Shown here: positions 25,675-34,318 of the stretch, one piece after another
How positions within the stretch are numbered: the stretch's first letter is position 1
Layout: each line of letters begins with the position of its first letter
From: Mucilaginibacter agri
GTDB taxonomy: Bacteria > Bacteroidota > Bacteroidia > Sphingobacteriales > Sphingobacteriaceae
Direction of reading: 5' to 3'
Length of the DNA: 64,000 nucleotides
Assembly (NCBI RefSeq): GCF_009928685.1
Contig: NZ_WWEO01000042.1
Location: forward strand, 558,001 to 622,000
Made by a program: the position numbers and the translations under genes
Notes under the pieces: generated by a model
What the model saw: the letters and a program-made list of their open reading frames with translations, nothing else
Told to the model about the DNA's origin: nothing
The model's database searches: none

Positions 25675-26244
25675 TTGGCATTAAATAAACCAAATTTTAG
25701 CAGGGGGCCACGCCCTCCCTTCAAAAAAAAGGAAGCTGAACATAATATCAATCAATTTATCCGGGCTCAGGAAGTTCGCCTTGTTGGTGATAACGTAGAA
25801 CCGGGTGTGTATTCGTTACGTGATGCTTTGGCGATAGCTGAGCAACAGGAACTGGATTTGGTTGAGATATCTCCAAATGCTGTACCTCCGGTTTGCAAAG
25901 TTACTGACTATAACAAGTTTATCTACGAGCAAAAGAAAAAGCTTAAAGAGATAAAGAACAACGCTAAGCAAACGGTAATTAAAGAGATCCGTTTCGGCCC
26001 GAATACTGATAGCCACGACTTTGAATTTAAGCTGAAGCATGCAATTAAATTCCTGGAAGACGGCGAAAAGGTGAGAGCTTACGTGCACTTTAAAGGTCGT
26101 GCCATTGTTTACAAAGAACAAGGTGAGATTTTATTGTTACGCTTCGCGCAAGCTTTAGAAGAAGTAGGTAAAGTAGAGCAACTACCAAAGCTGGAAGGTA
26201 AACGGATGTTTTTAACCGTTGCACCTAAGGCAGGTAAAAAATAA
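25675..26244 (+). CDS. infC: Translation initiation factor IF-3
   Basis: The 189-residue product begins with a variable basic stretch ([19 protein letters not shown]) and then the IF-3 N-domain ([32 protein letters not shown]), a lysine-rich linker ([16 protein letters not shown]) and the C-domain ([21 protein letters not shown]). It binds the 30S subunit and enforces start-codon fidelity. No ATG or GTG exists at a suitable place, and the only plausible start is the TTG at 25675, one base after the thrS stop. Rare starts in infC allow IF-3 to repress its own translation in other bacteria. It is translationally close to thrS. Confidence 0.95.
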   Translation: MALNKPNFSRGPRPPFKKKEAEHNINQFIRAQEVRLVGDNVEPGVYSLRDALAIAEQQELDLVEISPNAVPPVCKVTDYNKFIYEQKKKLKEIKNNAKQTVIKEIRFGPNTDSHDFEFKLKHAIKFLEDGEKVRAYVHFKGRAIVYKEQGEILLLRFAQALEEVGKVEQLPKLEGKRMFLTVAPKAGKK

Positions 26245-26262
26245 TAAATGTGCAAATTCCGG

Positions 26263-26367
26263 ATGTGCAGATGTGCAAATGGATTTGCGATAAGTAGCAA
26301 CCACCGCAGTTGTAAAGATTAGTAAAGCAGTTTATCTGCAAATTTACATTTCAGCACATCTGCACAT
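26263..26367 (+). repeat. 14-base perfect inverted repeat in the infC-rpmI leader
   Basis: ATGTGCAGATGTGC (26263-26276) is the exact reverse complement of GCACATCTGCACAT (26354-26367), with 77 bases between. Shorter related words (TGTGCAAAT, GTGCAGAT) repeat around the left arm. It fills most of the 141-base gap before rpmI, so it could form a long-range stem in the mRNA leader. It could be a ribosomal-protein control element or an interspersed repeat that settled there. Confidence 0.75.
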
Positions 26368-26385
26368 TAAATAAATAGTAGAGTT

Positions 26386-26586
26386 ATGCCAAAAATGAAA
26401 ACCAATTCCAGTGCCAAAAAGCGCTTTAAGCTTACTGGAACAGGTAAAATCGCAAGAAAGAACGCATACAAAAGCCACATCTTAACCAAGATGTCGACAA
26501 AACGTAAACGTGCCCTTGGTCATACCAGCATGGTATCTGACGCAGATATGGGTAACGTTAAACGTATGCTTTGTATCGGCAAGTAA
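26386..26586 (+). CDS. rpmI: 50S ribosomal protein L35
   Basis: The 66-residue product starts [20 protein letters not shown] and is very basic, the standard L35 signature. Its place between infC and rplT is conserved across bacteria. The start is the ATG at 26386, preceded by a 141-base leader containing a long inverted repeat. It is probably transcribed with infC as well as from any promoter in that leader. Confidence 0.97.
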   Translation: MPKMKTNSSAKKRFKLTGTGKIARKNAYKSHILTKMSTKRKRALGHTSMVSDADMGNVKRMLCIGK

Positions 26587-26670
26587 TTTCTTACAGGAAA
26601 CAAATTTTTAACCAGGTATTAGAGTATTAAAGATCTTTAACAAGACACTCACTACCAAAAACGCAAAAAA

Positions 26671-27015
26671 ATGCCACGTTCAGTTAACGCAGTAGCGTCG
26701 AGAAGACGCAGAAAAAAAATCATGAACCTTGCAAAAGGTTACTATGGTTCACGCAGCAAGGTTTACACCGTTGCAAAAAACACAGTTGAAAAAGGTTTAC
26801 AGTATGCTTACCGTGACCGTAAAACTAAAAAAAGAGAGTTCAGAGCTTTATGGATCCAACGTATCAACGCTGGTGCCCGTCAGCATGGAATTTCTTACTC
26901 TCAATTAATGGGTAAGTTAACCGCTAAAGAAATTGGTTTGAACCGTAAGGTTTTAGCTGACTTAGCGATGAACCATCCTGATGCTTTTAAAGCTATTGTT
27001 GACGCTGTTAAATAA
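26671..27015 (+). CDS. rplT: 50S ribosomal protein L20
   Basis: The 114-residue product has the L20 motifs [20 protein letters not shown] near residue 11 and [20 protein letters not shown] near 62. L20 is needed early in 50S assembly and in several bacteria represses the rpmI-rplT mRNA by mimicry of its 23S rRNA site. The 84-base gap after rpmI has no clear structure. A strong terminator follows at 27033. Confidence 0.97.
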   Translation: MPRSVNAVASRRRRKKIMNLAKGYYGSRSKVYTVAKNTVEKGLQYAYRDRKTKKREFRALWIQRINAGARQHGISYSQLMGKLTAKEIGLNRKVLADLAMNHPDAFKAIVDAVK

Positions 27016-27032
27016 GCAACAACATAATATTG

Positions 27033-27063
27033 AAAAAGGCCCCGATTTATCGGGGCCTTTTTT
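27033..27063 (+). terminator. Rho-independent terminator of the thrS-infC-rpmI-rplT operon
   Basis: A perfect 13-base stem (AAAAAGGCCCCGA at 27033-27045, TCGGGGCCTTTTT at 27050-27062) with a TTTA loop is followed by more T residues. It lies 17 bases after the rplT stop. Confidence 0.95.
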
Positions 27064-27087
27064 GTTAATTTTGTTTTACACTTGATA

Positions 27088-27543
27088 ATGATGAAAAAAC
27101 TGCTACTCATTGCTGTTTGCCTGTTCGCCCTTTCTGCCTGTAACTCTAAAGTGGATAGCGCCATGCAGAAATACGTTAACGAAAGCCTGAAAGAGAAAAA
27201 GAAGGGCATCTTAAAGTTGAGCGCTTACAAGGAGGTAGATTGGGACGAGGTATATATTTTAGGACCTTATACCAGCAAAAAGCAGTTTGATGGCACCTTG
27301 CAGCATTATGAAAAGGAGATATTGGCTACCGGTGTCGATACTGACGATAGCATTTGCCTGGTGATGTTATTTAAAAATGGAAAATTGGTGGGCCAATCAA
27401 TATTCGATAGAAAATCTATTGATTTTGCAAGTCTTACCCATTTCACAACAGGCACCAAAATAGAACCTTACAGTAAGGCTAAGGCTAATTTTGCCTTTAA
27501 GCAGCTGGGTAAATATGATCCGTTTATACTAAGCAATATTTAA
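27088..27543 (+). CDS. Hypothetical lipoprotein
   Basis: The start is the ATG at 27088 or the adjacent ATG at 27091; an upstream TTG is less likely. The 151-residue product has a signal peptide with a lipobox (CLFALSAC, Cys near residue 18), so it is a lipid-anchored envelope protein. The mature part has DEVYILGPYTSKKQFDG and ICLVMLFKNGKLVGQSIF segments, resembling small conserved Bacteroidota lipoproteins of unknown role. TAATTTTG at 27066-27073 fits the -7 consensus, directly after the rplT terminator. An unusually long perfect terminator hairpin follows. Confidence 0.75.
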   Translation: MMKKLLLIAVCLFALSACNSKVDSAMQKYVNESLKEKKKGILKLSAYKEVDWDEVYILGPYTSKKQFDGTLQHYEKEILATGVDTDDSICLVMLFKNGKLVGQSIFDRKSIDFASLTHFTTGTKIEPYSKAKANFAFKQLGKYDPFILSNI

Positions 27544-27585
27544 GATAAAAGAAAAACCCGCCATCGGCGGGTTTTTCTTTTATCT
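27543..27585. terminator. Bidirectional terminator with a perfect 20-base stem
   Basis: The arms 27543-27562 (ending AAAAACCCGCC) and 27566-27585 (starting GGCGGGTTTTT) are exact reverse complements around a three-base loop ATC. It overlaps the last base of the lipoprotein stop codon and lies between convergent genes, so it serves the lipoprotein and the SRPBCC gene. Confidence 0.93.
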
Positions 27586-27605
27586 ATTAAGCTGAATATT
27601 TTGCG

Positions 27606-28325
27606 CTAGTCATTATCCTGCGTGTACGTTGCGTCCTCAATGTCCATATACTGTTTAAAGTTGCGCACGTCTTCATTAACCATCCCTTTAAATACGGGGC
27701 TTAAAATGTAGGCAAAGCCGGTACCTACACCACCTGCAGGAGGTTGGTAGCTAATTACTACATCAATTAGCGTAGTGCCAGGTTCGGGGCCATCCTGAAA
27801 ACGTACTTTACCGGCATTGTCAATAGTCGAGTCTGGTAAAGAACTCCAGCCAATCATTTCGCCGGGCTCGTCTTTTACAATCTCGGCATCCCAGCTTACA
27901 GTGGTTACATTGGTTGGTAGTTTAAGTACCCAGTGCGAGCGTTTGTTGTCGAGCACTTCTACGCTTTCCAGGTGCTTCATAAACAAGGGTAGGTTATCCA
28001 GCTTGCGCCAAAATGAATATACCTCAAACCGTGGCTTGTTAACTGTAAATGATGAGCGGATGTTAACGTTGATAGGCTCGGTAGTGGTTTTACCCAATTT
28101 GCTATATAACTCGCAATGGCCGGTTATGCCCCGGTTAAGCAAGTAGCCACCAGCACCCATTTTTAATATGCTGGTAAACGGATGTTTAAAAATATGTGTC
28201 AGTCCCGAAAAGCCAAGTTTTACGCCTGCTGCTATTGAAACATATCGCTCGGGCCATTCTAAGTTTATATGGGCGTTGTCTTCGCCATGGTACATTGTTG
28301 TACGCTGTAGTGCCGTGGTTGTCAT
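27606..28325 (-). CDS. SRPBCC-family protein (polyketide cyclase/dehydrase-like)
   Basis: The 239-residue product has an N-terminal region with a short hydrophobic stretch (residues 28-65) resembling the DUF2892-type membrane segment. An SRPBCC (START-like) domain starts near residue 85 (VNIRSSFTVNKPRFEVYSFW, FMKHLESVEVLDNKRSHWV, DEPGEMIGWSSLPDS). This fold makes a deep hydrophobic pocket for lipids or small molecules. The same N-terminal plus SRPBCC layout is common in soil bacteria and is often stress-related. No catalytic residues can be assigned. It is a single gene. Confidence 0.8.
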   Translation of the reverse strand: MTTTALQRTTMYHGEDNAHINLEWPERYVSIAAGVKLGFSGLTHIFKHPFTSILKMGAGGYLLNRGITGHCELYSKLGKTTTEPINVNIRSSFTVNKPRFEVYSFWRKLDNLPLFMKHLESVEVLDNKRSHWVLKLPTNVTTVSWDAEIVKDEPGEMIGWSSLPDSTIDNAGKVRFQDGPEPGTTLIDVVISYQPPAGGVGTGFAYILSPVFKGMVNEDVRNFKQYMDIEDATYTQDND

Positions 28326-28410
28326 AATTCGCTGTTTTTTATAGGTATGTATAAATTCAACAGCTTAGCTAAAGTGATGTTTTCTTTAAATGAAAAATGT
28401 TTAGATAATA

Positions 28411-28499
28411 GTTAGTGTGTTATTAAGTTACTTGGTTATTGGCAACTTCTGAACATGAATGTAAAAGGGAGGCTACAAATAACTCAATAACCCACTAAC
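28411..28499. repeat. Imperfect inverted repeat of the AATAACTCAATAACC type
   Basis: The left arm 28411-28430 and right arm 28480-28499 match as reverse complements with two mismatches in 20. Related words (TAACTAACTCAGTAACTAA) continue to about 28524. The 15-base word AATAACTCAATAACC at 28478-28492 recurs exactly at 39844-39858, again in an inverted repeat between genes. It fills most of the gap between the SRPBCC and serine hydrolase genes (28326-28511). Confidence 0.7.
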
Positions 28500-28511
28500 C
28501 TAATAACTAAC

Positions 28512-29756
28512 TCAGTAACTAAACTTAAACTTTGTCAAATCTGGTTTTATCGCTTTTGGGCGGTTTAATTCATATTGATAAATTAGTTGTCCCAAATTTT
28601 TTAGGAATGGGAGGCATACGGTTTCGTATTCGTACTTATTGTCGTTATAAATGCCGTCCTCGTTAGATTGCACTACCGCGGAGATCATAAATTCTACCTT
28701 GTTTTTAAAATCAACGACATAGGCATTATCAATGTCGTAACCATACGAATCGCCAACCTTGTTAAAGATACGCACATCAGGGTTTATAGCAGCGTTTTTA
28801 TCTGCGCCGTAAAACAGAAACTTGCAATAAGCGGGGTAGTAGTCGGGTTGTTTGTAAGTAGGGTGCTCGCTTTCTGTGGGAAACATGCTCATGTAATGGT
28901 AGATGAGTTTGTAGTCATCTTTAGTTAAATTATATTGCTGCTGTTTGGGGAAAGCCTCCGGGAATAATAATCGTCTTAACACCATTTGCTGCTCGGCAAG
29001 TGGGTACACGTTCTTGTCGCTAAAATCAAAGGGCTTCATAACCAGTTGGTCTTTACTGTCTAAATAGCCTTTACCTTGTAGCATGTTTTCCAGCTGCATG
29101 GGGTAGTTGTTAACATCATATTGGGCGGGCGAACTATATACCAATTTATCACCTTTAAAAAAACGGATTGGGTTGGTTGCCCGAGCATTATCGCCACCAT
29201 CGCCAACAGCTAAACGGCCGATAATGCGGGTGTTATTCAGCTCATATTTTTTCAGTTTGGTATTGATCTCAGCCCGGCCAACAAACTCGTACAAGCGGTT
29301 GTAAGCGTCGTTATCACTAACCAATAAGATCTTTTTAATATACTGCTCTATGCTGGGTTTTCCGTCGGCTGCAGAGGTGTCTGTAGTAACTTTGGTTTGT
29401 GCTTTAGAACTGCTATCAGTAATCATAATGGCACTTTTATTGAGGCCTTTAACATGTAATTCGTTAAGCTTTTCTAAAGCAAAAATAGCTGTAGGTAGCT
29501 TTACGGTACTGGCTGGATAAAAGTAGTGGTGTGGGTTTAAACGATAGCTGTAAGAGCTAAAATGAGGTATATTGTGCTCGTCGCGATCAATGCGCGTATA
29601 CAATATCTGCACCTCGTTTTGGGTAGGATGATTAAGGATTCCTGCAAATAATTCGGGGTGCGATTGCAGCAGGTCCTTCAAAAATAGAGTGTCTGTTTTT
29701 TGACTAAAAACAGACATAGAAGCTAACATGCAGAATATAAATAGTAAGGGTTTCAT
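28512..29756 (-). CDS. Exported serine hydrolase of the class A beta-lactamase fold
   Basis: The ATG at 29756 gives 414 residues (a TTG at 29762 adds two). A signal peptide (LLFIFCMLASMSVFSQ) sends it to the periplasm. The catalytic motifs are SxxK in YPASTVKLPTAIF near residue 80, SDN in LLVSDNDAYNRLYE near 145 and a KxG-like NKVGDSYG near 340. These are the three motifs of the Beta-lactamase2 family. At 414 residues it is much longer than real class A beta-lactamases, so a peptidase or esterase on cell-wall peptides is more likely than resistance. It is monocistronic. Confidence 0.8.
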   Translation of the reverse strand: MKPLLFIFCMLASMSVFSQKTDTLFLKDLLQSHPELFAGILNHPTQNEVQILYTRIDRDEHNIPHFSSYSYRLNPHHYFYPASTVKLPTAIFALEKLNELHVKGLNKSAIMITDSSSKAQTKVTTDTSAADGKPSIEQYIKKILLVSDNDAYNRLYEFVGRAEINTKLKKYELNNTRIIGRLAVGDGGDNARATNPIRFFKGDKLVYSSPAQYDVNNYPMQLENMLQGKGYLDSKDQLVMKPFDFSDKNVYPLAEQQMVLRRLLFPEAFPKQQQYNLTKDDYKLIYHYMSMFPTESEHPTYKQPDYYPAYCKFLFYGADKNAAINPDVRIFNKVGDSYGYDIDNAYVVDFKNKVEFMISAVVQSNEDGIYNDNKYEYETVCLPFLKNLGQLIYQYELNRPKAIKPDLTKFKFSY

Positions 29757-30125
29757 TATCAATATTTATAGTTTGTAAGGTAACGATTATCGCCACAAAA
29801 AAAATCACGGATTGTTGATAACTCGAGGTTTTGTTAAAAACTAATGCACACTAAATGCCCACTTTTACATTAGATTTGATTCAAGTTCAATGCAACAATT
29901 TTTGTTGGCTCACGCGCTGTTAAAGGCGTTTCGTGATAAAAAGGCAAAGAAGAGCGTCTTGCGGGCTCACATAATATAGCCTTACCTGCCACCAAAAATT
30001 TATTTGTTACAACTTTCACGAATAAGGTTTTGTTAGGGCCAACCCGCTGCCGGGAATTTTTTCGGCACAGGATTTTTTGTCTCCTATCTAAACCAGGTTT
30101 AAGACGCTTAAAATATATAATTGCT
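29757..30125. other. Intergenic leader region upstream of nrdB
   Basis: The 369 bases separate divergent genes. I see no convincing gene; leftward and rightward frames here have poor composition. A small hairpin (TGCCG 30048-30052, CGGCA 30063-30067) followed by T6 at 30073-30078 lies 48 bases before the nrdB ATG and could be a weak attenuator. No clear pair of NrdR boxes or AdoCbl riboswitch core was found. Confidence 0.45.
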
Positions 30126-31097
30126 ATGCAACAGGAAGAAGTATTATTACAGGAGAATAAGGATCGGTTTGTGATCTTGCCTATCAATTATCCCCGCATA
30201 TGGGAAATGTACAAGAAACATGAAGCCAGTTTTTGGACTGCCGAGGAGATTGACCTGAGTGCAGACAATAAAGACTGGAATAACCTGAATGATGGCGAAA
30301 GACACTTTATTTCGCACATTTTGGCGTTTTTTGCTGCCAGCGACGGTATAGTGAACGAAAACCTGGCGGTAAACTTTATGAGCGAAGTGCAGTTACCCGA
30401 AGCCCGTTGCTTTTATGGTTTCCAGATAATGATGGAGAACATCCACTCAGAAACGTATGCGTTGCTGATTGATGCTTACATCAAAGACAATAAAGAAAAA
30501 GACAGGTTATTCCACGCTGTGGAAACGGTGCCATGTGTTAAAAAGAAAGCCGAATGGGCTTTAAAATGGATAGAGAATGGCACATTTGCCGAGCGTTTAG
30601 TTGCGTTCGCAGCGGTGGAAGGCATTTTCTTCTCTGGTAGTTTTTGCTCTATCTTCTGGCTTAAAAAACGTGGTTTAATGCCTGGTTTAACGTTCAGCAA
30701 TGAGCTGATCAGTCGTGACGAAGGTTTGCATTGCGAGTTTGCGTGCTTACTGTACGGCATGCTTAAAAACCAATTGAGCGAAGAGCGTGTACACGAAATT
30801 ATTAAGGATGCGGTAATTATCGAAAAGGAGTTTGTTACCGACGCATTGCCGGTTGACCTGATTGGTATGAACGCACGCCTGATGCAACAATATATTGAGT
30901 TTGTGGCCGACAGATGGCTGGCCGAACTGGGCTACACCAAGGTTTACAACGCAACCAATCCATTTGATTTTATGGAGATGATATCGCTGCAAGGCAAAAC
31001 CAATTTCTTTGAAAAAAGAGTTGGAGATTACCAGAAATCTGGTGTGTTAACAAGTAACAAAGACACCCAGGCATTTTCATTGGATGAAGATTTTTAA
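30126..31097 (+). CDS. nrdB: Class Ia ribonucleoside-diphosphate reductase, beta subunit
   Basis: The ATG at 30126 ([15 protein letters not shown]) gives 323 residues; an open extension back to 30030 has no family similarity. Diiron-site residues are in place: D73 (SDGIV), E104 and H107 (MENIHSE), the radical tyrosine Y111 (HSETY), a glutamate in [12 protein letters not shown] near 167 and E/H in RDEGLHCEF near 200. The sequence resembles the eukaryotic-type R2 group. The C-terminal tail ([11 protein letters not shown]) should dock into NrdA. It generates the tyrosyl radical for deoxyribonucleotide synthesis. nrdA follows 47 bases downstream. Confidence 0.96.
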   Translation: MQQEEVLLQENKDRFVILPINYPRIWEMYKKHEASFWTAEEIDLSADNKDWNNLNDGERHFISHILAFFAASDGIVNENLAVNFMSEVQLPEARCFYGFQIMMENIHSETYALLIDAYIKDNKEKDRLFHAVETVPCVKKKAEWALKWIENGTFAERLVAFAAVEGIFFSGSFCSIFWLKKRGLMPGLTFSNELISRDEGLHCEFACLLYGMLKNQLSEERVHEIIKDAVIIEKEFVTDALPVDLIGMNARLMQQYIEFVADRWLAELGYTKVYNATNPFDFMEMISLQGKTNFFEKRVGDYQKSGVLTSNKDTQAFSLDEDF

Positions 31098-31130
31098 GAA
31101 ACCAGTATCAATCAGTTTACAGTTTAAAAT

Positions 31131-31138
31131 AAGGAGGG
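31131..31138 (+). promoter_or_regulatory. Strong Shine-Dalgarno sequence before nrdA
   Basis: AAGGAGGG lies six bases before the nrdA ATG and is an almost complete anti-SD match. Most genes in this window have only A-rich or weak sites, as is normal for Bacteroidota, so this site is exceptional and supports the ATG at 31145. Confidence 0.75.
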
Positions 31139-31144
31139 AAATTA

Positions 31145-33541
31145 ATGTTTGTAATTAAAAGAGCAGGGAACAAGGAAAGCGTAAAGTTTGATAAGATAAC
31201 CGCACGCGTTCAGAAACTATCGTACGGCTTAAGTGCGCTGGTTGACCCGATAGACGTAGCGAAGAAAGTAGTTGAAGGTTTGTACGATGGTGTAACTACC
31301 ACCGAACTAGATAACCTGGCTGCCGAAACTTCTGCATCACTTACTACTAAACACCCGGATTATGCTTTGTTGGCAAGCCGTATTGCGGTAAGCAACCTGC
31401 ATAAAAACACCATTAAGTCGTTTTCGGCTACAATGGAGAAACTTTACGATTATACCGACGAGCACAATGGCCGTAAAATGCCTTTAATTGCTGATGACGT
31501 AATGGAAATAATTCGCAAGAACGCTGATATACTGGATAGCTCTATTATTTACGACCGCGATTTCGGTTTCGATTATTTCGGTTTTAAAACCCTCGAAAAA
31601 TCATATCTGCTGCGTGTTGACGGTAAAATTGCCGAGCGCCCTCAGCATATGTATATGCGCGTTTCTGTAGGTATCCACAAAGAAGATATCGAAAGCGTTA
31701 TCCGCACTTATAACCAAATGAGCGAACGCTGGTTTACCCACGCCACGCCAACCCTTTTTAATGCGGGAACCCCTAAACCGCAAATGTCATCATGCTTCCT
31801 GCTTTCTATGAAAGATGATAGCATAGACGGTATTTATGATACCCTTAAACAAACTGCAAAAATTTCACAAAGTGCCGGTGGTATCGGTTTAGCTATCCAC
31901 AATGTACGCGCTACCGGTAGCTACATCAGCGGAACAAATGGTACCAGTAACGGTATTATCCCGATGCTGCGCGTGTTTAACGATACAGCGCGCTACGTAG
32001 ATCAGGGTGGCGGTAAACGTAAAGGTGCATTTGCTGTTTACCTAGAGCCTTGGCATGCAGACGTGTTTGATTTTCTTGATCTGCGTAAAAACCACGGTAA
32101 GGAAGAAGCACGCGCACGCGACTTATTCTACGCCCTTTGGATCTGCGATTTGTTTATGAAACGCGTAGAAGAGAACGGCGAATGGAGCTTGTTCTGCCCG
32201 CATGAAGCGCCAGGTATGTCTGAGTGTTTCGGTGCGGAGTTCGAGGCCCTATACACCCGATACGAAAAAGAAGGCCGTGCCCGCAAAGTTATCCGTGCAC
32301 AAGACCTTTGGTTTGCCATTTTAGATGCACAGATAGAAACCGGTACACCGTACTTGTTATATAAAGACGCTGCCAACAGCAAAAGCAACCAGCAAAACTT
32401 AGGTACTATTAAGAGCAGTAACCTTTGTACCGAAATTATGGAATACACCAGCCCTGATGAAGTGGCTGTTTGTAACCTGGCTTCGTTAGCATTGCCTCGC
32501 TTTGTAAATAAAGATGTATTTGATTTCGATAAATTATATGAGATCACTTACGATGTAACCAAAAACCTTAACCGTATTATCGATAACAACTATTATCCCG
32601 TAGAAGAGGCACGCGTATCAAACATGCGCCACCGCCCGATTGGTTTGGGTGTACAAGGTTTGGCCGATGTTTTCATTATGCTACGTTTGCCGTTTGAAAG
32701 TGAATTGGCTAAGGTGTTGAACAAAAACATCTTCGAAACCATGTACTTTGCTGCCATGACAGCAAGTAAAGACCTGGCCATTGAGCAAGGTGCCTACGAA
32801 ACCTTTAAAGGTTCGCCATTGTCAAAAGGTAAATTCCAGTTTGATCTGTGGGATGTAAAACCAACCGACCGTCACGATTGGGAAGGCCTGCGCAAAGCAG
32901 TCGTTAAACATGGTGTGCGTAACTCGCTGTTAATGGCGCCAATGCCAACAGCATCAACCTCGCAGATTTTTGGCAACAACGAGTGTTTTGAACCATATAC
33001 CTCAAATATTTACACCCGCCGTGTATTAAGTGGTGAATTTGTTATTGTTAACAAGCACTTACTTAAAGATTTAGTAAACCTGGGCTTGTGGAACAACACC
33101 ATGAAGAACAGCATTATCGCGGCTAACGGTTCTATCCAGCACATCCCTGAGATTCCGGCTGATATGAAGGAACTATACAAAACCGTTTGGGAAATTAAAC
33201 AACGTAGCCTGATTGATATGGCGGCCGACCGTGGTGCGTATATCTGTCAGTCGCAATCATTAAACCTGTTTGTTGATAGCCCTAATACATCAAAGCTAAC
33301 CTCAATGCACTTCCACGCATGGAAGAGAGGTTTAAAAACCGGCATGTATTACCTGCGTACACAAGCAGCTACCCAGGCGGTACAGTTTACGGTTGAGAAA
33401 CAAGGCAGTAAAGAAATGGAGCCGGTTATTCCAGCACCAGAACCTAACGTACAAATGAATGATCTGGACAGTATAGAGCTTACCCAAACCAGCGGCCCTA
33501 GCTGCAGTATGGAAGAAGGTTGCGTAACCTGTTCGTCTTAA
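31145..33541 (+). CDS. nrdA: Class Ia ribonucleoside-diphosphate reductase, alpha subunit
   Basis: The 798-residue protein has an N-terminal ATP-cone ([18 protein letters not shown]) that senses ATP/dATP, so allosteric shut-off by dATP is expected. The active-site elements are the cysteine in MSSCFLLSM near residue 219, the NLCTE motif followed by AVCNLASL near 428-450, and a C-terminal GCVTCSS tail whose CxxC shuttles electrons from thioredoxin or glutaredoxin. It reduces NDPs to dNDPs in the cytoplasm with NrdB. The order nrdB-nrdA is reversed compared with E. coli. A terminator follows. Confidence 0.97.
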   Translation: MFVIKRAGNKESVKFDKITARVQKLSYGLSALVDPIDVAKKVVEGLYDGVTTTELDNLAAETSASLTTKHPDYALLASRIAVSNLHKNTIKSFSATMEKLYDYTDEHNGRKMPLIADDVMEIIRKNADILDSSIIYDRDFGFDYFGFKTLEKSYLLRVDGKIAERPQHMYMRVSVGIHKEDIESVIRTYNQMSERWFTHATPTLFNAGTPKPQMSSCFLLSMKDDSIDGIYDTLKQTAKISQSAGGIGLAIHNVRATGSYISGTNGTSNGIIPMLRVFNDTARYVDQGGGKRKGAFAVYLEPWHADVFDFLDLRKNHGKEEARARDLFYALWICDLFMKRVEENGEWSLFCPHEAPGMSECFGAEFEALYTRYEKEGRARKVIRAQDLWFAILDAQIETGTPYLLYKDAANSKSNQQNLGTIKSSNLCTEIMEYTSPDEVAVCNLASLALPRFVNKDVFDFDKLYEITYDVTKNLNRIIDNNYYPVEEARVSNMRHRPIGLGVQGLADVFIMLRLPFESELAKVLNKNIFETMYFAAMTASKDLAIEQGAYETFKGSPLSKGKFQFDLWDVKPTDRHDWEGLRKAVVKHGVRNSLLMAPMPTASTSQIFGNNECFEPYTSNIYTRRVLSGEFVIVNKHLLKDLVNLGLWNNTMKNSIIAANGSIQHIPEIPADMKELYKTVWEIKQRSLIDMAADRGAYICQSQSLNLFVDSPNTSKLTSMHFHAWKRGLKTGMYYLRTQAATQAVQFTVEKQGSKEMEPVIPAPEPNVQMNDLDSIELTQTSGPSCSMEEGCVTCSS

Positions 33542-33574
33542 TCAGACAAGATAGTTTGTTTTACTTTTAATTTG

Positions 33575-33608
33575 GCCGGGCTGTTTGCAAAGACAGTCCG
33601 GCTTTTTT
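33575..33608 (+). terminator. Rho-independent terminator of nrdBA
   Basis: The stem GCCGGGCTGT (33575-33584) and ACAGTCCGGC (33593-33602), with one G-T pair, is followed by T6. It lies 34 bases after the nrdA stop. Confidence 0.92.
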
Positions 33609-33630
33609 GTTCTAAATACCACTACCGCCG

Positions 33631-33727
33631 GTCATGCTGAACTTGTTTCAGCACATCGCATGCCAGGTCGAGCGATTAGTTTGACGCATGCTTAGCAGGT
33701 GGGTTCCCGAAACAAGTTCGGGATGAC
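33631..33727. repeat. Interspersed repeat with GTCATGCTGAAC terminus
   Basis: The outer arms GTCATGCTGAACTTGTTTC (33631-33649) and GAAACAAGTTCGGGATGAC (33709-33727) are reverse complements with two mismatches in 19. Inside, GCATGC occurs twice. The outer words (TCATGCTGAACTTGTTTCAGC, CCCGAAACAAGTTCGGGATGA) are ones I recall from many Bacteroidota intergenic regions. A related terminus is found at 48117-48128. There is no coding content. Confidence 0.75.
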
Positions 33728-33813
33728 GGTAGAGTTTAAGGCAAATAATATCCTCACATCCAAAACCTTTAAGCTTTCAAACGTTTATTCCTTAACACTT
33801 TAACTCATCAATC

Positions 33814-34317
33814 ATGAACCCACAATTAATTCCACTAACCATAACAACGGATGCCGATGGTCCGTGTGTTTCGGTAGCCGGCGGTAACTATCGCGTAGTT
33901 ATTTCGGGCAAGCAAACCGGCGGCGAATATGCCGTGATAGACATGCTTGTCCCACCAAACGGCGGACCGGGGCCACATGCCCATGTCGAAATTCAGGAGG
34001 CATTCTATGTACTCGATGGAGAGGTAGAAATAAAAACGGAAGAACAGACCTACACCGCGAAACGAGGTACATACATAAACATTCCGAAAGGAGGGATGGT
34101 GCACTGCTTTAAAAACAAAACGGATACGCTTGCACGTTTGCTGTGCTACGTAATGCCTGCCGGTATGGATGATATGTTTTTGGAAATAGGTAAGCCAGTT
34201 GAACCCGGTGTGTTTTTACCAGCGCCACAATTAGGCCCCGATGATATTAAGAAGTTGATGGAGATAGGCGAGCGATATGGTCAGAAGTTTTATCCGCCGG
34301 ATTATTTGGACAAATAG
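33814..34317 (+). CDS. Cupin-domain protein
   Basis: The 167-residue product has the cupin motif 1 (PPNGGPGPHAHVEIQEAFYVLDGEVE, from about residue 47) with two histidines and a glutamate for metal binding. Motif 2 (RGTYINIPKGGMVHCFKN, about 87-105) carries the last histidine. It is a single-domain beta-barrel metalloprotein, probably cytoplasmic. The substrate could be a small aromatic or sugar, but nothing here decides. It ends one base before the convergent gene on the other strand. Confidence 0.85.
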   Translation: MNPQLIPLTITTDADGPCVSVAGGNYRVVISGKQTGGEYAVIDMLVPPNGGPGPHAHVEIQEAFYVLDGEVEIKTEEQTYTAKRGTYINIPKGGMVHCFKNKTDTLARLLCYVMPAGMDDMFLEIGKPVEPGVFLPAPQLGPDDIKKLMEIGERYGQKFYPPDYLDK

Positions 34318-34318
34318 A

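Noticed and set aside
28512..29756. Class A beta-lactamase as a resistance gene
   Set aside because: The motifs fit, but the length (414 residues) and context fit a cell-wall or peptide hydrolase better; I kept the call at fold level.
29757..30125. AdoCbl riboswitch or NrdR boxes before nrdB
   Set aside because: I found neither the conserved riboswitch core nor two spaced NrdR boxes.
29870..30187. Minus-strand 105-residue frame before nrdB
   Set aside because: It runs into the start of nrdB and has no family resemblance; composition is that of a chance frame.
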